Shown: in pieces, positions 12,372 to 23,279 of the stretch
Position numbering within the stretch: position 1 is the first letter of the stretch
Layout: each line of letters starts with the position of its first letter
Source of the DNA: Dendrolimus kikuchii
Lineage: Eukaryota; Arthropoda; Insecta; Lepidoptera; Lasiocampidae
Direction of reading: 5' to 3'
DNA: 64,000 nucleotides
NCBI GenBank assembly: GCA_019925095.2
Contig: CM034392.1
Span: 21,248,387-21,312,386, forward strand
Translations under genes and position numbers: made by a program
The notes under the pieces: generated by a model
Told to the model about the DNA's origin: nothing
Database searches by the model: none
The model's input: only the letters and a program-made list of their open reading frames with translations

Positions 12372-13189
12372 TTCCTATAAAAAAAAATTTCGTGGTTTTT
12401 CTAAGGAATTCTTTCAAAACACTAGTTCTTACAACTTCTTTTTCCAATGACGAATACGCATTTTTAACTACAAATTTTCACCAAAAATATACTAATAAGT
12501 AAAAGCTCTACCATTTAAGCTTAGAAATTAGTCTTAAAAGCCAAATTTGTCACGTACCGACGGCGACTAAAACTAATGCGATTAAGTGATTTCATAGAGT
12601 GCTTGGTGTCATAGCAATCTTGACTTATTGCTTTACTGCACTTACCAAGCATTACTATGAAACGTGTTCGTATTCTTGCAGAAGCTTTATTTCGTACCCA
12701 TTTACTATTTTTACATTTATTTATGTCGTCCTTATTTCACACTTTTCTGGTTAATCGTAATGTGGTAATTTTCGGGAGGGGTTGTAAAATGCGTAATTAT
12801 GACTGGGTTCATCGGATGAAAATATTTAAATTGTAGTCTCCAAAATCACAAAATAATTGAAGTATCTGTTTATAATGTTAAAATTATGAGAAAATTTTGT
12901 TAGTATTTATACGATGTCTAATCGCAAAAGACCGTCTTTAGCATTTCTGTCTGTCAATCTATGTGTGGAAATTTGACAAATAGACTCCGAACGGCCCAAC
13001 GGGTTTTGTGACAGTTTTAGATATTAAAACACGAATAGTATGGTAAATTTTTGTATGTGTTTTAGGTAGATATTTTGAATAAACATAAGACTTAAGTTAG
13101 AGACGAATGCACAGTATAGGGTATAATTATTGTAAAAAAAATATATAGATAATAAAAATATCACAATATCACGTGATTAAAAATATATA

Positions 13190-13395
13190 TACACTAGCTG
13201 TCCCGGCAGACGTTGTTCTGCCTTGAAGAAATAAAATTTAGAACCCGATTGCAGCGCCACCTACCAGGTCCAATTGTGAATCTAAACCATCCTCGAATCC
13301 ACTTGAACACACACAAAAAAATTCATTCAAATCGGTCCAGCCGTTTAGGAGGAGTTCACTGTCAACACACGTACAGAAGAATTATATATATAAAG
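13190..13395 (+). repeat. Dispersed repeat starting CTAGCTGTCCCGGCAGACG
   Basis: The opening motif, the middle AAATCGGTCCAGCCGTTT and the closing ATATATATAAAG-type end are characteristic of a short repeat widespread in insect genomes. Only one clear copy is present here. It borders a SINE fragment at 13455. The open frame running through both is not a gene. Confidence 0.5.
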
Positions 13396-13454
13396 ATGTT
13401 TCATAATCCTCAGTTTTTCTGTTGCAAAAAAATACGAGTTTTTTTTAAATCGCC

Positions 13455-13640
13455 GGACAAACACACACACAATGTATATTCCCAAATTAAGCAAGTTACG
13501 CTTGTGTTATGGGTAATAAATACAAAACAAACTTCTCTGGGGTCAATCTCAGACACCCAGATCATAGTTAATAACGGAGAAAATGTGTTTCCGAAATTTA
13601 CCAAGCCGGCAAAGGCTTAGCCCGCTCAACCACAAAGGCC
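13455..13640 (-). repeat. Internally deleted tRNA-derived SINE
   Basis: It matches the SINE at 46870-47135 at both ends: AAGCAAGTTACGCTTGTGTT on one side and GGCTTAGCCCGCTCAACCAC on the other. The segment holding the B box is missing between TTTACCA and GCCGGC. Confidence 0.65.
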
Positions 13641-14208
13641 TTCAAGAGGTGACTAGTAACAACATACAAGAAAATAAAAGCTGCATATCATAACTATGAT
13701 AACTTTTATTTTTTGGTTTTCTTTGAAGAATAGCCGATAAGACCGGGACTGATTTTGGACATTGATCAAAACATAAATAAGGAAACAACAACGAAACATA
13801 GGTGAATGTAGACTTTAGTTCCAACTTTATGCAAAATAGTAGTAGTAGTATCGCATAAGCGGGTATTTGACGTGGAAGTATATGGTACACCCCCTACACT
13901 TAGCGTCCATAATTGACACCATTCGGAAGGCGCCCCTTAAGTGCTTGCCTCGCCTCTAGGGCTGCCATTCTCCACAATATTGCCAGACTTCTTACTTTTT
14001 TTTTGGAGTTTTAAGATTTCAACTGGACAAACAAGTTAGTTTTAGTTTAAAAGTTCTTTAATTGTAGTATTGTTTTTTTGAAATGTCTTTTAAGCTCTTC
14101 GCTACAGACTATTTCACGAAACTAAATAAATGTCTCATTGGCGAGAGCTCTCGGAAATGGCGAATACTTTTTAAACTTTCTTTATTTCAGTCAAACTATT
14201 GAGCTATG

Positions 14209-14976
14209 TAATAAAACTACGTTTTAACGGTTTTAAGCGCGGTAATTTTATTTGATTTTGGGTTTTCCGACGTTTCGGCCACTTTTCAGTGGCCGTGATC
14301 ACGGAAGACAAAGATGTCAAGTGTCAACGAGTATTGTTAAAGTTTTATTTAGCCTACCGCCAACCTATTAATTTTAATTATTTAATTTTTAATTTTGTTT
14401 ATGGTTATTATTTAATCTATGGGAGCCTAATCTAATTTACTACCGCTTCGCAACATGTTATGGCTTGAAGAGAAGAAGCGGCGCAAGAAACTCTTCAGCA
14501 AACATGCCTAGCTCTAATAATTTTATATAATATTAAAATGGGTGGAAGGAAAAATAAAAGTAATTATCAGTCAAGTTGGTTTGTGTTCCGTTGTACGCAG
14601 AAAGAGCTCACAGTGTCTTGAGGTCTGGCAGCTGGTTTTTGCTGGGTTTGGGTCTTAATAGTTTTGATAATTGGATCCCAAACAGGTGGTACTTGCCAAC
14701 CATGCTTCAGCCAACTTCAAGCCATAACATGTTGCGAAGCGGTAGTAAATTAGATTAGGCTCCCATAGATTAAATAATAACCATAAACAAAATTAAAAAT
14801 TAAATAATTAAAATTAATAGGTTGGCGGTAGGCTAAATAAAACTTTAACAATACTCGTTGACACTTGACATCTTTGTCTTCCGTGATCACGGCCACTGAA
14901 AAGTGGCCGAAACGTCGGAAAAACCAAAATCAAATAAAATTACCGCGCTTAAAACCGTTAAAACGTAGTTTTATTA
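14209..14976. mobile_element. Foldback element with 262-bp inverted arms
   Basis: Left arm 14209-14470 and right arm 14715-14976 are near-perfect reverse complements of equal length (262 bases), separated by a 244-base loop. Arms begin ATAAAACTACGTTTTAACGG and include the hairpin GCCACTTTTCAGTGGC next to the palindrome CGTGATCACG. There is no transposase, so it is non-autonomous. Solo or partial arms occur at 435-667, near 6218 and at 43422-43488. The open frame inside the loop is not a recognised protein. Confidence 0.9.
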
Positions 14977-15129
14977 TGTATACAAGTCGCGAAAACTTAG
15001 AAAATATTATATTGAGCTATGTTTAAAAATGGTTAAATATACTAAATGGCTTACTATTACAACTTTTTCCGATAATACTTTTTGGTCAATCTTCGTAAGT
15101 AACAGATATTTTGCATTATTTATTCAAAA

Positions 15130-15405
15130 TCAATTTCCTGCGGCCGGGCGGCCTGTCGTAAGAGGCGACTAAACAACCCACAGCCAGGTGGTACGGCATT
15201 TGCCCGACTGGATGGCTACCACCCCTGGTCTAAAGTATGTCGCCATAACAACCTTGAGTTGTGTTCCGGCATTAGTGACCAGGTTCCAGTCTCCCTTAAG
15301 AGAGCTGCAGCGCATTTGTAGCAACTTTGGTGTTGCAAATGTCCATAGGCGATGGTAACCGCTTTCCATCAAGTGGGCCGTCTGCCTGTCTGCTGATCTC
15401 CTGCA
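15130..15405 (+). repeat. Jockey-tail SINE copy, head truncated
   Basis: It runs from TTTCCTGCGGCCGGGCGGCC through GTTGCAAATGTCCATAGGCG to CTCCTGCAATAAAAATAAAA. It is one of the less diverged copies. The minus-strand open frame is a repeat shadow. Confidence 0.8.
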
Positions 15406-15445
15406 ATAAAAATAAAATAAAAAATCAAACTGATCATAAATGTGT

Positions 15446-15572
15446 TCCAGTCTCCTTTAAGAGAGCAGCAGCGCATTTGTAGCACCTTTGGTGTTGCAAA
15501 TGTCCATAGGCAATGGTAACCGCTTTCCATCAAGTGGGCCGTCTGCCTGTCTGCTGAACTCCTGCAATAACA
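15446..15572 (+). repeat. Partial Jockey-tail SINE copy
   Basis: It starts at TTCCAGTCTCC and carries only the 3' ~127 bases of the family, ending CTCCTGCAATAA. It sits 40 bases after the preceding copy, so the pair could be a local duplication or a second insertion. Confidence 0.75.
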
Positions 15573-16185
15573 AAAAATGTGTGCGTACAAACGTATATAC
15601 ATAACTGTTTTTTTATTTTCTTTTTATGAGGTCTTAAAAGTAGGTTTTATTAGGTTTTCTCAACACATTCTAGAAATCCATGCTATTAGTCTCTGAAACA
15701 AGTTTGAAATAAAAAACCTTCATTTGAGTTAGGTGATTTGCTAATGAAGGTGTTTCGGTGTATGGCAGCCCTAATTGTGTCGTACGCAACGGACGGCTGC
15801 GGCTCAAAGGCTCTAGATTTGTGAGGTCGGCTTATGCTAGTTGATTTCATTTCACCCGATTGTCACGTCGCACCGTTGAGTGGCTCTCGCTCCGATATGA
15901 TTTTTGAAGAGAAATAAAATTGGTAATGGACTGGAAAGGTGCTGGGAATCCATTTTCAGCGGACGTATTCTTTTATTGGAGTGAATTTGATCGGACGGAA
16001 TTCTATTACATTCTTGCACTTGCCGTAATAATTTCTTTTAATTCGATTGGCGAGCTCTCTTTTCATTGAATACCTTTTTCATAGAAAATGTACGGAAAGT
16101 TTATAAGTGAAAACTACCCGTGTGTGAGTCTAACAAGCATATAGAGGGTTCCTACACTATAAAGCACACATATATGTATATAACT

Positions 16186-16425
16186 TATGTGTATATTTGT
16201 ATATATAGTATAGTTATATATTTATTATTAAAATGTAAGTAATCGTACAATAATTATGTATACCACCGTCGCCACTCCTAATCAGAATATTCTTGCCACG
16301 GGTTGTACCTGGAAGAGATCGCTTTTTAGCGATAAGACCGCCCTTTGTACCCAACTAGACTAATACTAGTTCGTAAGTTTTTCTATAATGGTGTACAATA
16401 AAGTATTATCTATCTATCTATCAAT
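16186..16425 (+). repeat. LINE 3' end with stem-loop and (ATCT)n tail
   Basis: It contains the full 3' end: TTGTACCTGGAAGAGATCGC, the hairpin ATCGCT-TTTT-AGCGAT, GACCGCCCTTTGTACCCAAC, GTGTACAATAAAGTATTATC and (TATC)n. The inverted copy at 51345-51545 is nearly identical over about 200 bases, including the TA-rich 5' part, so both derive from the same young subfamily. Confidence 0.8.
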
Positions 16426-16822
16426 ATACACATGTCCACACTATATAGACAGATATACAATAAACTTCATATTCGGTCTAATTTTTAAATTTAACGGAGA
16501 GTGTAGATGTTACTTTGTAAATTTTTGGTTTTAAATAATTTAAACATTTATGATACTGTTTAATTTTTAAATTTCATATTTAGTATCAGCATGTATATAT
16601 AGCATTCTTCTTTCTTCATGAATGGTTTTGGGTCTCCTAAACAAAATTAAAAAAAGATACTTATTATGTGCCAAATGTATCTCTAAACTTAATCATTCCT
16701 GAGATAAACATTGATATAAGATCATAAAGGCTCCTGCTTATACTTAAATATCAAAACCGTAAAAACTGTAATACAATACATATCATGTTCACTTAAAAAT
16801 TGAACTTAGACTTTACTTTAAG

Positions 16823-16977
16823 GTATCGGCTATGCAGTCGTACTGATAGCATTCTACGTGGACTTCTACTATAACGTGATAATCGCCTGGGCACTCCGCT
16901 TCTTCTTCGCTTCCTTCACCACTCTCCTCCCTTGGACGAACTGCGACAACGAATGGAACACACCAGCTTGCAGACCG
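16823..16977 (+). CDS. SerT: SerT exon: TM3 and start of extracellular loop 2
   Basis: It encodes (G)[31 protein letters not shown] and [17 protein letters not shown]. The Tyr-Tyr-Asn of TM3 lines the substrate site in the family. The two cysteines in [10 protein letters not shown] correspond to the conserved EL2 disulfide. Acceptor AAG at 16822, donor GTAAAC at 16978. It enters with two bases of the shared glycine codon and ends in phase 0. Confidence 0.93.
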
Positions 16978-17435
16978 GTAAACTATGTTTGCATAATATC
17001 AGCTCTTCTTAGTTCTACCTTATGGCCACTGGTATCATAAAATTCTGAAAAGAAAATAAAATTTGACACTGATATATGTAATTGAGAGGCTAACAACATT
17101 TCTCTGTATGTTCTCAATAATTTATTATTGCACATATAATGAAACAATTGTACAAGTTTACAATACATAACTCTAATAGGGTATAGTAGTAGGTAATGTG
17201 CGGAGTGAATTGATCTATTCCACGTTGTAAGTTGTTTGTAAAAAATCGTTTAAATTCCAGTAGCATTTCGTTTTCAGTATATTTTTAGTTTTTTTAGAGT
17301 TGCCAACTGTCCTGTTATCCCAGGTCATGTCGTAGTTTTTGTAGTGTCCTGGAATATCCTGGATAGTTTTTAAGCATCGTTCAATGATTTTAAAGCGCCC
17401 TGATAAGGTCATGTATTTTAAAATTCGCTCGCTAC

Positions 17436-17487
17436 TTTTTTTACAACTCTTATATTACAGATTTTTTTACAACTCTTATATTACAGA
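17436..17487 (+). repeat. Perfect 26-bp tandem duplication resembling a splice acceptor
   Basis: The unit TTTTTTTACAACTCTTATAT plus TACAGA occurs twice head to tail (17436-17461 and 17462-17487). Each copy looks like a polypyrimidine tract with an AG acceptor. The next true SerT exon is at 18341, so these are probably unused. Confidence 0.85.
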
Positions 17488-17599
17488 TAGCCTCACGGCT
17501 CTCGAGTGTCCAACTATCAACTCGTATAAATTTATTCAAATACCCTTTATTAAAAATATTTTAATGCATGTCTTTGAAGATCACGGGCCATAGAAATGG

Positions 17600-17965
17600 C
17601 CCTGAATTTTGGAGGGTTTGCGTGGGGCCATGGGAAGGCCAACACGTAGACGCCCCTTCGACAAATTTAATCTAAATGTGGCGTGACACTGACCAGTGAT
17701 TATCCCCATCTACACCATATAATATTGCACCCAAAGACAAGCCCCAGCCAGTGTAGGACTATTGTAGGAAATAAGAACAAAAAGTACCGGGCTATTGGGG
17801 TGAACTGCTAGTGGTACTAGGTGTCTGGGAATATGGGAATTATTATGGTGTCTGCCCGTCGCAATGTTCAGGGAACATGGAAAAATGAGCAGACCGTGAC
17901 TCGCCACTCCCTGCATGGGACCCATAAAACGCCATAGAAGACAGGGGAAACGTGAAAAAATATTA
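17600..17965. other. Unassigned intronic segment, possible repeat
   Basis: A higher-GC stretch inside SerT intron sequence that ends in a TATTATTATTACC simple-repeat tail, as many 3' ends of retroelements do. I find no second copy in the window and no protein match, so I leave it unclassified. Confidence 0.25.
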
Positions 17966-18340
17966 TTATTACCATTAATTAAATTTCATTTAACCTATTT
18001 TAACTACATATTAATAATTAATTTAACTATTGCAACTTTGCTTCTGCTTTTAGATTGCTTTGCGTCCTGTTTTTAGACTGAATTGTCCTGGTTTTTCCAA
18101 CTTCAAATTAATAATAAAATAATTAATCTGTTTTTTTTAATTTAGGGGTTGGCATCCTTACTTTATATATGTAAAGATGCCGTCTTTGGTGTTTTTTTAT
18201 GTAGTCTGTCGTCAGATTAAAATATCATAATATTTTTAATAACTTATTAATTTAAGTTAAAAATACTACTCCCTATAATGGAATCTTCACTGTCCATGAA
18301 CAAACATTCACGTGTCCGATTTTTAATACTTTAATTATAG

Positions 18341-18459
18341 TTTGAAGCCGTTTGGGACACAGCATCGAATCGATCTCGGTCGAAGTATAATTTATCGACG
18401 TCTACAATAGGTCAGGAACAAACAACACCTTTTACTTCAGCAGCTTCTGAATATTTCAA
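18341..18459 (+). CDS. SerT: SerT exon: extracellular loop 2 with glycosylation sites
   Basis: It encodes FEAVWDTASNRSRSKYNLST, then a Gly-Gln-Glu-Gln linker and FTSAASEYF. Two N-x-S sequons (NRS, NLS) fit the N-glycosylated EL2 of SERT. The exon is short and poorly conserved in the middle, as expected for this loop, while AASEYF agrees with insect SERTs. Acceptor TTATAG, donor GTAAGT. It ends with two bases (AA) completed to Asn by the next exon. Confidence 0.88.
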
Positions 18460-18806
18460 GTAAGTGAGATTTTTACACGATATGACGTTCACAATAAAAT
18501 CTAATAATACTTAACGATATTTTTTTGTAATATTTAATTTAGTTTAGTTATTGTTTTTTAATTAATTTTTTTAAAATCATTTTATCATCATACATAATGA
18601 TTATATTAGAAATGTATTTAGGCAGTACTTTGAGTTTAAGAAATATACTCGTATTGCTATTCGCTGCACCTGTCTTTGGAGCGTAGCGAAGCATGCTACG
18701 TGCTACGCCAGAGTAATGGCTAGAGATTTTCAGAACAATCATTCGCAGGCTTATATTGGTATTTATACAGACTAGAAACTTGAATTCAGACGATTAAAAC
18801 CTTAAT

Positions 18807-19102
18807 ATTGTCTCTACTCTGGTCTCTACGACTGAAAAATTGAGAGGAAGAAGATTAAGTTGGTATGGGCATATAATGGGAGGGATGATAGTCACGTGAC
18901 AAAAAGAATGTTAAACTTCAAAATAGATGGGTACAAATCTAAAGGTAGACCAACAAAAAGATGGATGGATTGTGTGAAAGATGATATGTGGTGTGACAGA
19001 AGATGTATGTCAGAATAGAGGAGTGTGGAAGGAAAAGACATATTGTGCCGATCCCAAGTAATTGGGATATGGTGAAAGAAAAGAGATTGTCTCTACTCTG
19101 GT
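18807..19102 (+). mobile_element. 5'-truncated LINE copy with 17-bp target-site duplication
   Basis: The 17 bases ATTGTCTCTACTCTGGT occur at 18807-18823 and again at 19086-19102, flanking a ~262-base insert. The insert is the 3' end of a reverse-transcriptase ORF, now frameshifted, recognisable from the better copy at 39914-40170 (RWMDCVKDD, then TEDVCQN and CAEPK). This is a dead copy whose insertion boundaries are clear. Confidence 0.85.
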
Positions 19103-19237
19103 TTTTTTTGATATAAGCAATATAATAAACAGTAGTAAGGCAGGCATTTCTATATTGCTCGTTTCATGTATATATCGTTATTTTATTAAAGAATAACATT
19201 TTTATAAATATATTTGATTTAATTACTTTGTTTCTAG

Positions 19238-19376
19238 CCGCGCGATCTTAGAGCTCCAAGGCAGCGAAGGACTTCACGATTTGGGTGCGGTGAAATGGGA
19301 TATGGCGTTGTGTTTGCTGGCAGTTTACATAATTTGCTACTTTTCACTGTGGAAAGGCATAAGCACCTCTGGCAAA
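19238..19376 (+). CDS. SerT: SerT exon: end of EL2 and TM4
   Basis: It encodes (N)[32 protein letters not shown] and [14 protein letters not shown]. The GLHDLG and KWDMALCL blocks are characteristic of insect SERT. Acceptor TTTCTAG, donor GTATGA. It takes two bases of the Asn codon from the previous exon and ends in phase 0 after Lys. Confidence 0.93.
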
Positions 19377-19984
19377 GTATGAAGGATTTATTCACTTCAC
19401 CAATACGTTATAAAAATTAACAGTAAAAAAAATCGTGTTGAACAGTTACATATTGAAAGTATTATTACTAATAACTACTAGCCAACGATACACGGTTCAT
19501 TTCGATCTTTTAATTTGGATGAAATAACAAAAATGATCCATTTAAACATAGAATTGAATCATTGAATATCTTCGAGCGTCGTCAAGTAGGTATTGTAAGT
19601 TCTGAGCCTTTGAACCAAATTGATTAAATTTGGTTTATCTGTCTAATATCAGCTTTATCAAAACTTGAACCATGGTTATACAACTTATACAAATCTCTAA
19701 GTAAAATGTATACATATAATTTAATTAATTATAGTTTAATTTATCAAAGGCATAAGACGAATTAAACAAACTGTATTGGTAAAACTATACCAGTATAAGG
19801 CTGCAATCAGACCCGTCTATTTCTGGACAGAAGGCACAATGTTCAATATCGCTAGGCTAAAAAGGCTAGATGGAACACCTACATTGTCTTAGGGTACCTA
19901 TTGTATATTTGAATTTATATTACTAAAGCAAGATGTATTAGAACATAGAGTGCAACCTCCTCTTTTAGATGGTAATGCGTTTAA

Positions 19985-20497
19985 GGACTGATTTCAATCA
20001 CCAAATAAAAGTTATACATAGAATAAAGTATAACATAGAATAAATAAAAATGTCAGTTGTATGAATAAAACAGTTGAATGGTTTTACTTTTGAATTCACT
20101 CAGGTTATAATTTATTCAACTGATAATTTTGATCTGACGATTGACGATTCAACTGCACGCCAGCGCTATCTTTGCAATGAGATACAAAGGTTAACTGGGA
20201 GAGAATGCTTTAAGCAATAAGGCCGCTCATTGTACTACCTTTTATATGTGTAATGTTGGTGTACAATATTATATTGTATTGAAAAATCGGCCCTGAATTA
20301 AAAAAATATTTTCGGATATACAAGACATGATTAAGTCGCGTGCCATTTAAATTTTACCCAATATCCTCTTCACCTGATTTAATGCAAAACTGAAACAATT
20401 CAACTGTTTTATTCCTTCAACTGTCATTTTTTATTTTCCCGTGTGTTTTATTATAAAGAATAACTTTTAGCTGGTGATTGAAAAATCGGCCCTGAAA
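19985..20497. mobile_element. Foldback/MITE-like element with a nested LINE tail
   Basis: The left arm (about 19985-20135) and right arm (about 20280-20497) are diverged reverse complements. Their outer ends read GACTGATTTCAATCACCAAA and GGTGATTGAAAAATCGGCCC. A third copy of the arm is at 48350-48475. Between the arms, 20180-20290 has the LINE stem-loop tail (GGGAGAGAATGC, AAGGCCGC, GTGTACAATATT), so a LINE end probably inserted into the loop. No transposase is present. Confidence 0.55.
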
Positions 20498-20513
20498 AGA
20501 ATTATAATTACAG

Positions 20514-20648
20514 GTGGTTTGGTTCACTGCTCTTTTCCCGTACGCTGTACTTCTGATTTTATTGGTTCGCGGCATCACTCTCCCCGGCTCGGCGACTGGA
20601 ATTCAATACTATCTAAGTCCTAATTTTGAAGCCATCACACAGCCTCAG
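20514..20648 (+). CDS. SerT: SerT exon: TM5 and extracellular loop 3
   Basis: It encodes [38 protein letters not shown] and EAITQPQ: 45 complete codons, phase 0 at both ends. [12 protein letters not shown] is the family-typical TM5. Acceptor ATTACAG, donor GTAAGT. It sits 16 bases after the right end of a foldback element, so the repeat lies right up against the acceptor region. Confidence 0.93.
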
Positions 20649-21839
20649 GTAAGTTAAGTATAACGAATGACGATGAGTAGCGTAGGATGGTATAAGATTG
20701 CGCATACGTCGTAATAGGACACCGCGTCGATATTTGGAGCTAACTTGTGTTGTATTTATGTTCGTGTCTTGGGTGGAATTGAGTTACGCTCCCCAAATAA
20801 AATTGTAATTAATTATAAAACAAAAGAAGTACGTAAGTTGAAAGTTTTTACTAGCCTTTGATCTTATTTTCAATCATTTAAAAATTATAGACAATGAAAT
20901 TTATAAGGTTTTGCTGATTAGCCAATATTATAGTATAATAACATAAGGCCAGTTTCGGATTCATCTCTATAAAAAAAAACGTGTATCGAAACGAATAACT
21001 AGGTATCTTTTAAAGTATAATCCTCATTATCTCAAGGAAACAGTAAATACATAATAATTAAAATTAAACTAATTTTTAACGAAAAAATGAATCAACTAAT
21101 TGTTATGCAAATAAATATACACTTAAAAATAAACTACAAACTATACAATATAAGAACTAAAACTAAGTAAAAAAAGGGAAAATATCTAAAGATAAGTTAT
21201 TGCTCCCAAACCACTGTCACTTACTGGGAACGTCCCCAGAAGGCTGGCGGCGTTGCCACGTTGTATGGCAATGCTTAATCTTTGAGCGAAATAGACGCCA
21301 GCCTTCTGGTCCTGTGTGACGTCTACTAAACGTTTGGCGACATCACGGTAGACCTTTTAAAGTAAATTGTAGATTGACAGAAAAAAAGTTATTCGTCTGG
21401 ATACAATTATTTTTTGAAGTCCAAAGAACTTTTTAAAAATTTAAATTTTAAGATACACATTATTGAAGCAAAGAGGCGATTTATATTATATAACCGACTT
21501 ATATTCTCAGTTATTTTCAACTTTCCTACTTACTTTATTTTAATTTCATCTACGACTAAAATAAAAATTATACTTACTCTAAGGTTAAGGTTAAAAATAC
21601 CTAGTACAATAGGAGCAACTGTAAAAAAACAAAACATTTATTTACTTAGATGTTTATAATGGTGAATAATATACAGAATATGTAACTTGTTAAGTTTCAC
21701 TTAAAACAGATAATATCATTATACAATCTGAAATTTTGTATGATATTAGATTTCCGATCATGCAGGGGAAGAAAATCTACTTATATTATAAAATTCTAAA
21801 CATTAAAACTATTAAAAAAAACAACAACTGGAATAAATA

Positions 21840-22275
21840 GACTATATAAACGATGCAATTTTTTTTTTAGATTTCTTGTCTGTTTGTCCGGGATTCACCT
21901 AAAAACTACTGGGCCGATTTCGATGCGATATTCGCTGATCGACAGATAATTTTTAGACTTACACTCTGCGCTACTTTTTATCCCGGGATCCTCGCGGATT
22001 TTTTTTCTGGGAATTATTTAAAATGGAAAATTCCCACGGGCTTCCCGGGATAAGAAATATCATACATTTTATTACATATGATTAGTGAAAAAATCTAGGG
22101 AATTTTCCCGGGAGAGGAAGAGGGGAATTTTGAAGTTGTTCGGGTGCATAAAACTTAGCTTATTCCGACACAGTTTTCACTAAAACTATAGCTTACATTC
22201 TTTTTTAAATGTTGCGGTACTGTGTGTCCCGGGAATATCAAGTCAAGCGTGGACATGTTGCGCGCATATCCTAGT
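21840..22275 (+). repeat. Dispersed intronic repeat with CCCGGGAT motifs
   Basis: It shares landmarks with 53105-53540: TTGTCTGTTTGTCCGGGATT-type text (in reverse orientation there), TTTTATCCCGGGAT and GGAAAATTCCCGCGGG. The family is not identified. It lies wholly in the intron before the TM6 exon. Confidence 0.5.
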
Positions 22276-22322
22276 GTATCTATATAAATATATCATCTTA
22301 CAGTAATATCATTTGTCTTCAG

Positions 22323-22426
22323 GTCTGGGTGGATGCCGCGACTCAAGTATTCTTTTCGCTCGGACCTGGTTTCGGGGTGCTCCTGGCTTACGCTTCTTAT
22401 AATAAGTATCACAACAATGTATACAA
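22323..22426 (+). CDS. SerT: SerT exon: TM6
   Basis: It encodes [27 protein letters not shown] and KYHNNVY. The Gln of ATQVFF and the Ser of FFSLG are chloride-site positions in SLC6 transporters, and the unwound FSLGPG is the substrate-binding break of TM6. Acceptor TCTTCAG, donor GTAAGT. It ends with AA, completed to Lys by the next exon. Confidence 0.94.
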
Positions 22427-22715
22427 GTAAGTCGCAACTATTCTATTTTGTGTTAAACCATTTCTTGTCTTGTGTTGATCAAGAATTTTGATAGAAAGTT
22501 TAAAAACTTTACTTACTTCGCCCAACGCACAAGTATTTGTAATTAGCATTCTGACACGTAATCGTATAAGAACGGACTACTCCTTGGAGATGGGAATTCA
22601 AGCACTTCATACGGCAACCCAAATGACATGTATGGATTTTAATTGTTTTTACTATTTGCGCGACATACACTCTCATTGCATTTATAATAACTGTAAAAAC
22701 ATCTGTGAATTTCAG

Positions 22716-22953
22716 GGACGCTCTTCTGACTAGCGTGATCAACTCCTGCACATCGTTTATCGCTGGATTCGTGATATTCAGCGTGTTGGGTTACATGGCG
22801 CATGCGTCGGGCAAAGACGTGCAGGACGTGGCCACCGAAGGCCCCGGTTTGGTGTTTGTGGTGTACCCTGCTGCGATTGCCACGATGCCCGGTTCCACCT
22901 TCTGGGCTTTGATATTCTTCATGATGTTACTCACGCTTGGATTGGATAGTTCG
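22716..22953 (+). CDS. SerT: SerT exon: TM7, extracellular loop 4 and first half of TM8
   Basis: It encodes (K)[29 protein letters not shown], then EL4 with [19 protein letters not shown], then the start of TM8 with [16 protein letters not shown]. Asn and Ser in VINSCTS are the remaining chloride/sodium ligand positions, and LGLDSS is the Na2 site. Acceptor TTTCAG, donor GTGAGT. Open frames seen across the 5' boundary run into intron and are not alternative starts. Confidence 0.95.
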
Positions 22954-23279
22954 GTGAGTTGAACTTAAATAATATTCTCCAGCTTTGTAGAACGTTTTTA
23001 GTAATGTACCAAATTTTAATTTCTACATGATAGCTTGTGATTGACAAAGCATGCCCGAAGTATTGGAATAATAGTATGATTCGTTCAGCCTTAATTTAGA
23101 GCTAATAACTTGTGGCGTAAATCTGATATTTGACTCCTTTGTATAAAAATGCATTCTGCAATCTTACGTGCTAATAATAGAGTTATACAGAGAGGAGTAG
23201 TAAGCTGTATTAGTAGTATTTTTCTTCTTTCATATTAATAGGCATCGACTGTAGGTAATAGTAGATCTATGTAAAGATT

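Larger units (their letters stand above)
11352..16822 (+). other. Intron of SerT, repeat-rich
   Basis: A 5.5-kb intron with donor GTAAGT and acceptor TTTAAG. It holds a Helitron-like repeat, a deleted tRNA-SINE, the large foldback element, two Jockey-tail SINE copies and a LINE tail, each listed separately. The block 15780-16080 is non-repetitive and of mixed composition. No additional coding exon is seen. Confidence 0.8.

Noticed and set aside
13213..13620. 135-codon plus-strand ORF
   Set aside because: It spans two repeat fragments (13190-13395 and a deleted SINE), and the corresponding sequence elsewhere is not open.
16978..18340. Possible extra SerT EL2 exon behind the duplicated acceptor-like sequence at 17436-17487
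   Set aside because: The exons at 16823 and 18341 join in phase (CRP-FEA), as in insect SERT, and the sequence after 17487 has no SLC6 similarity.
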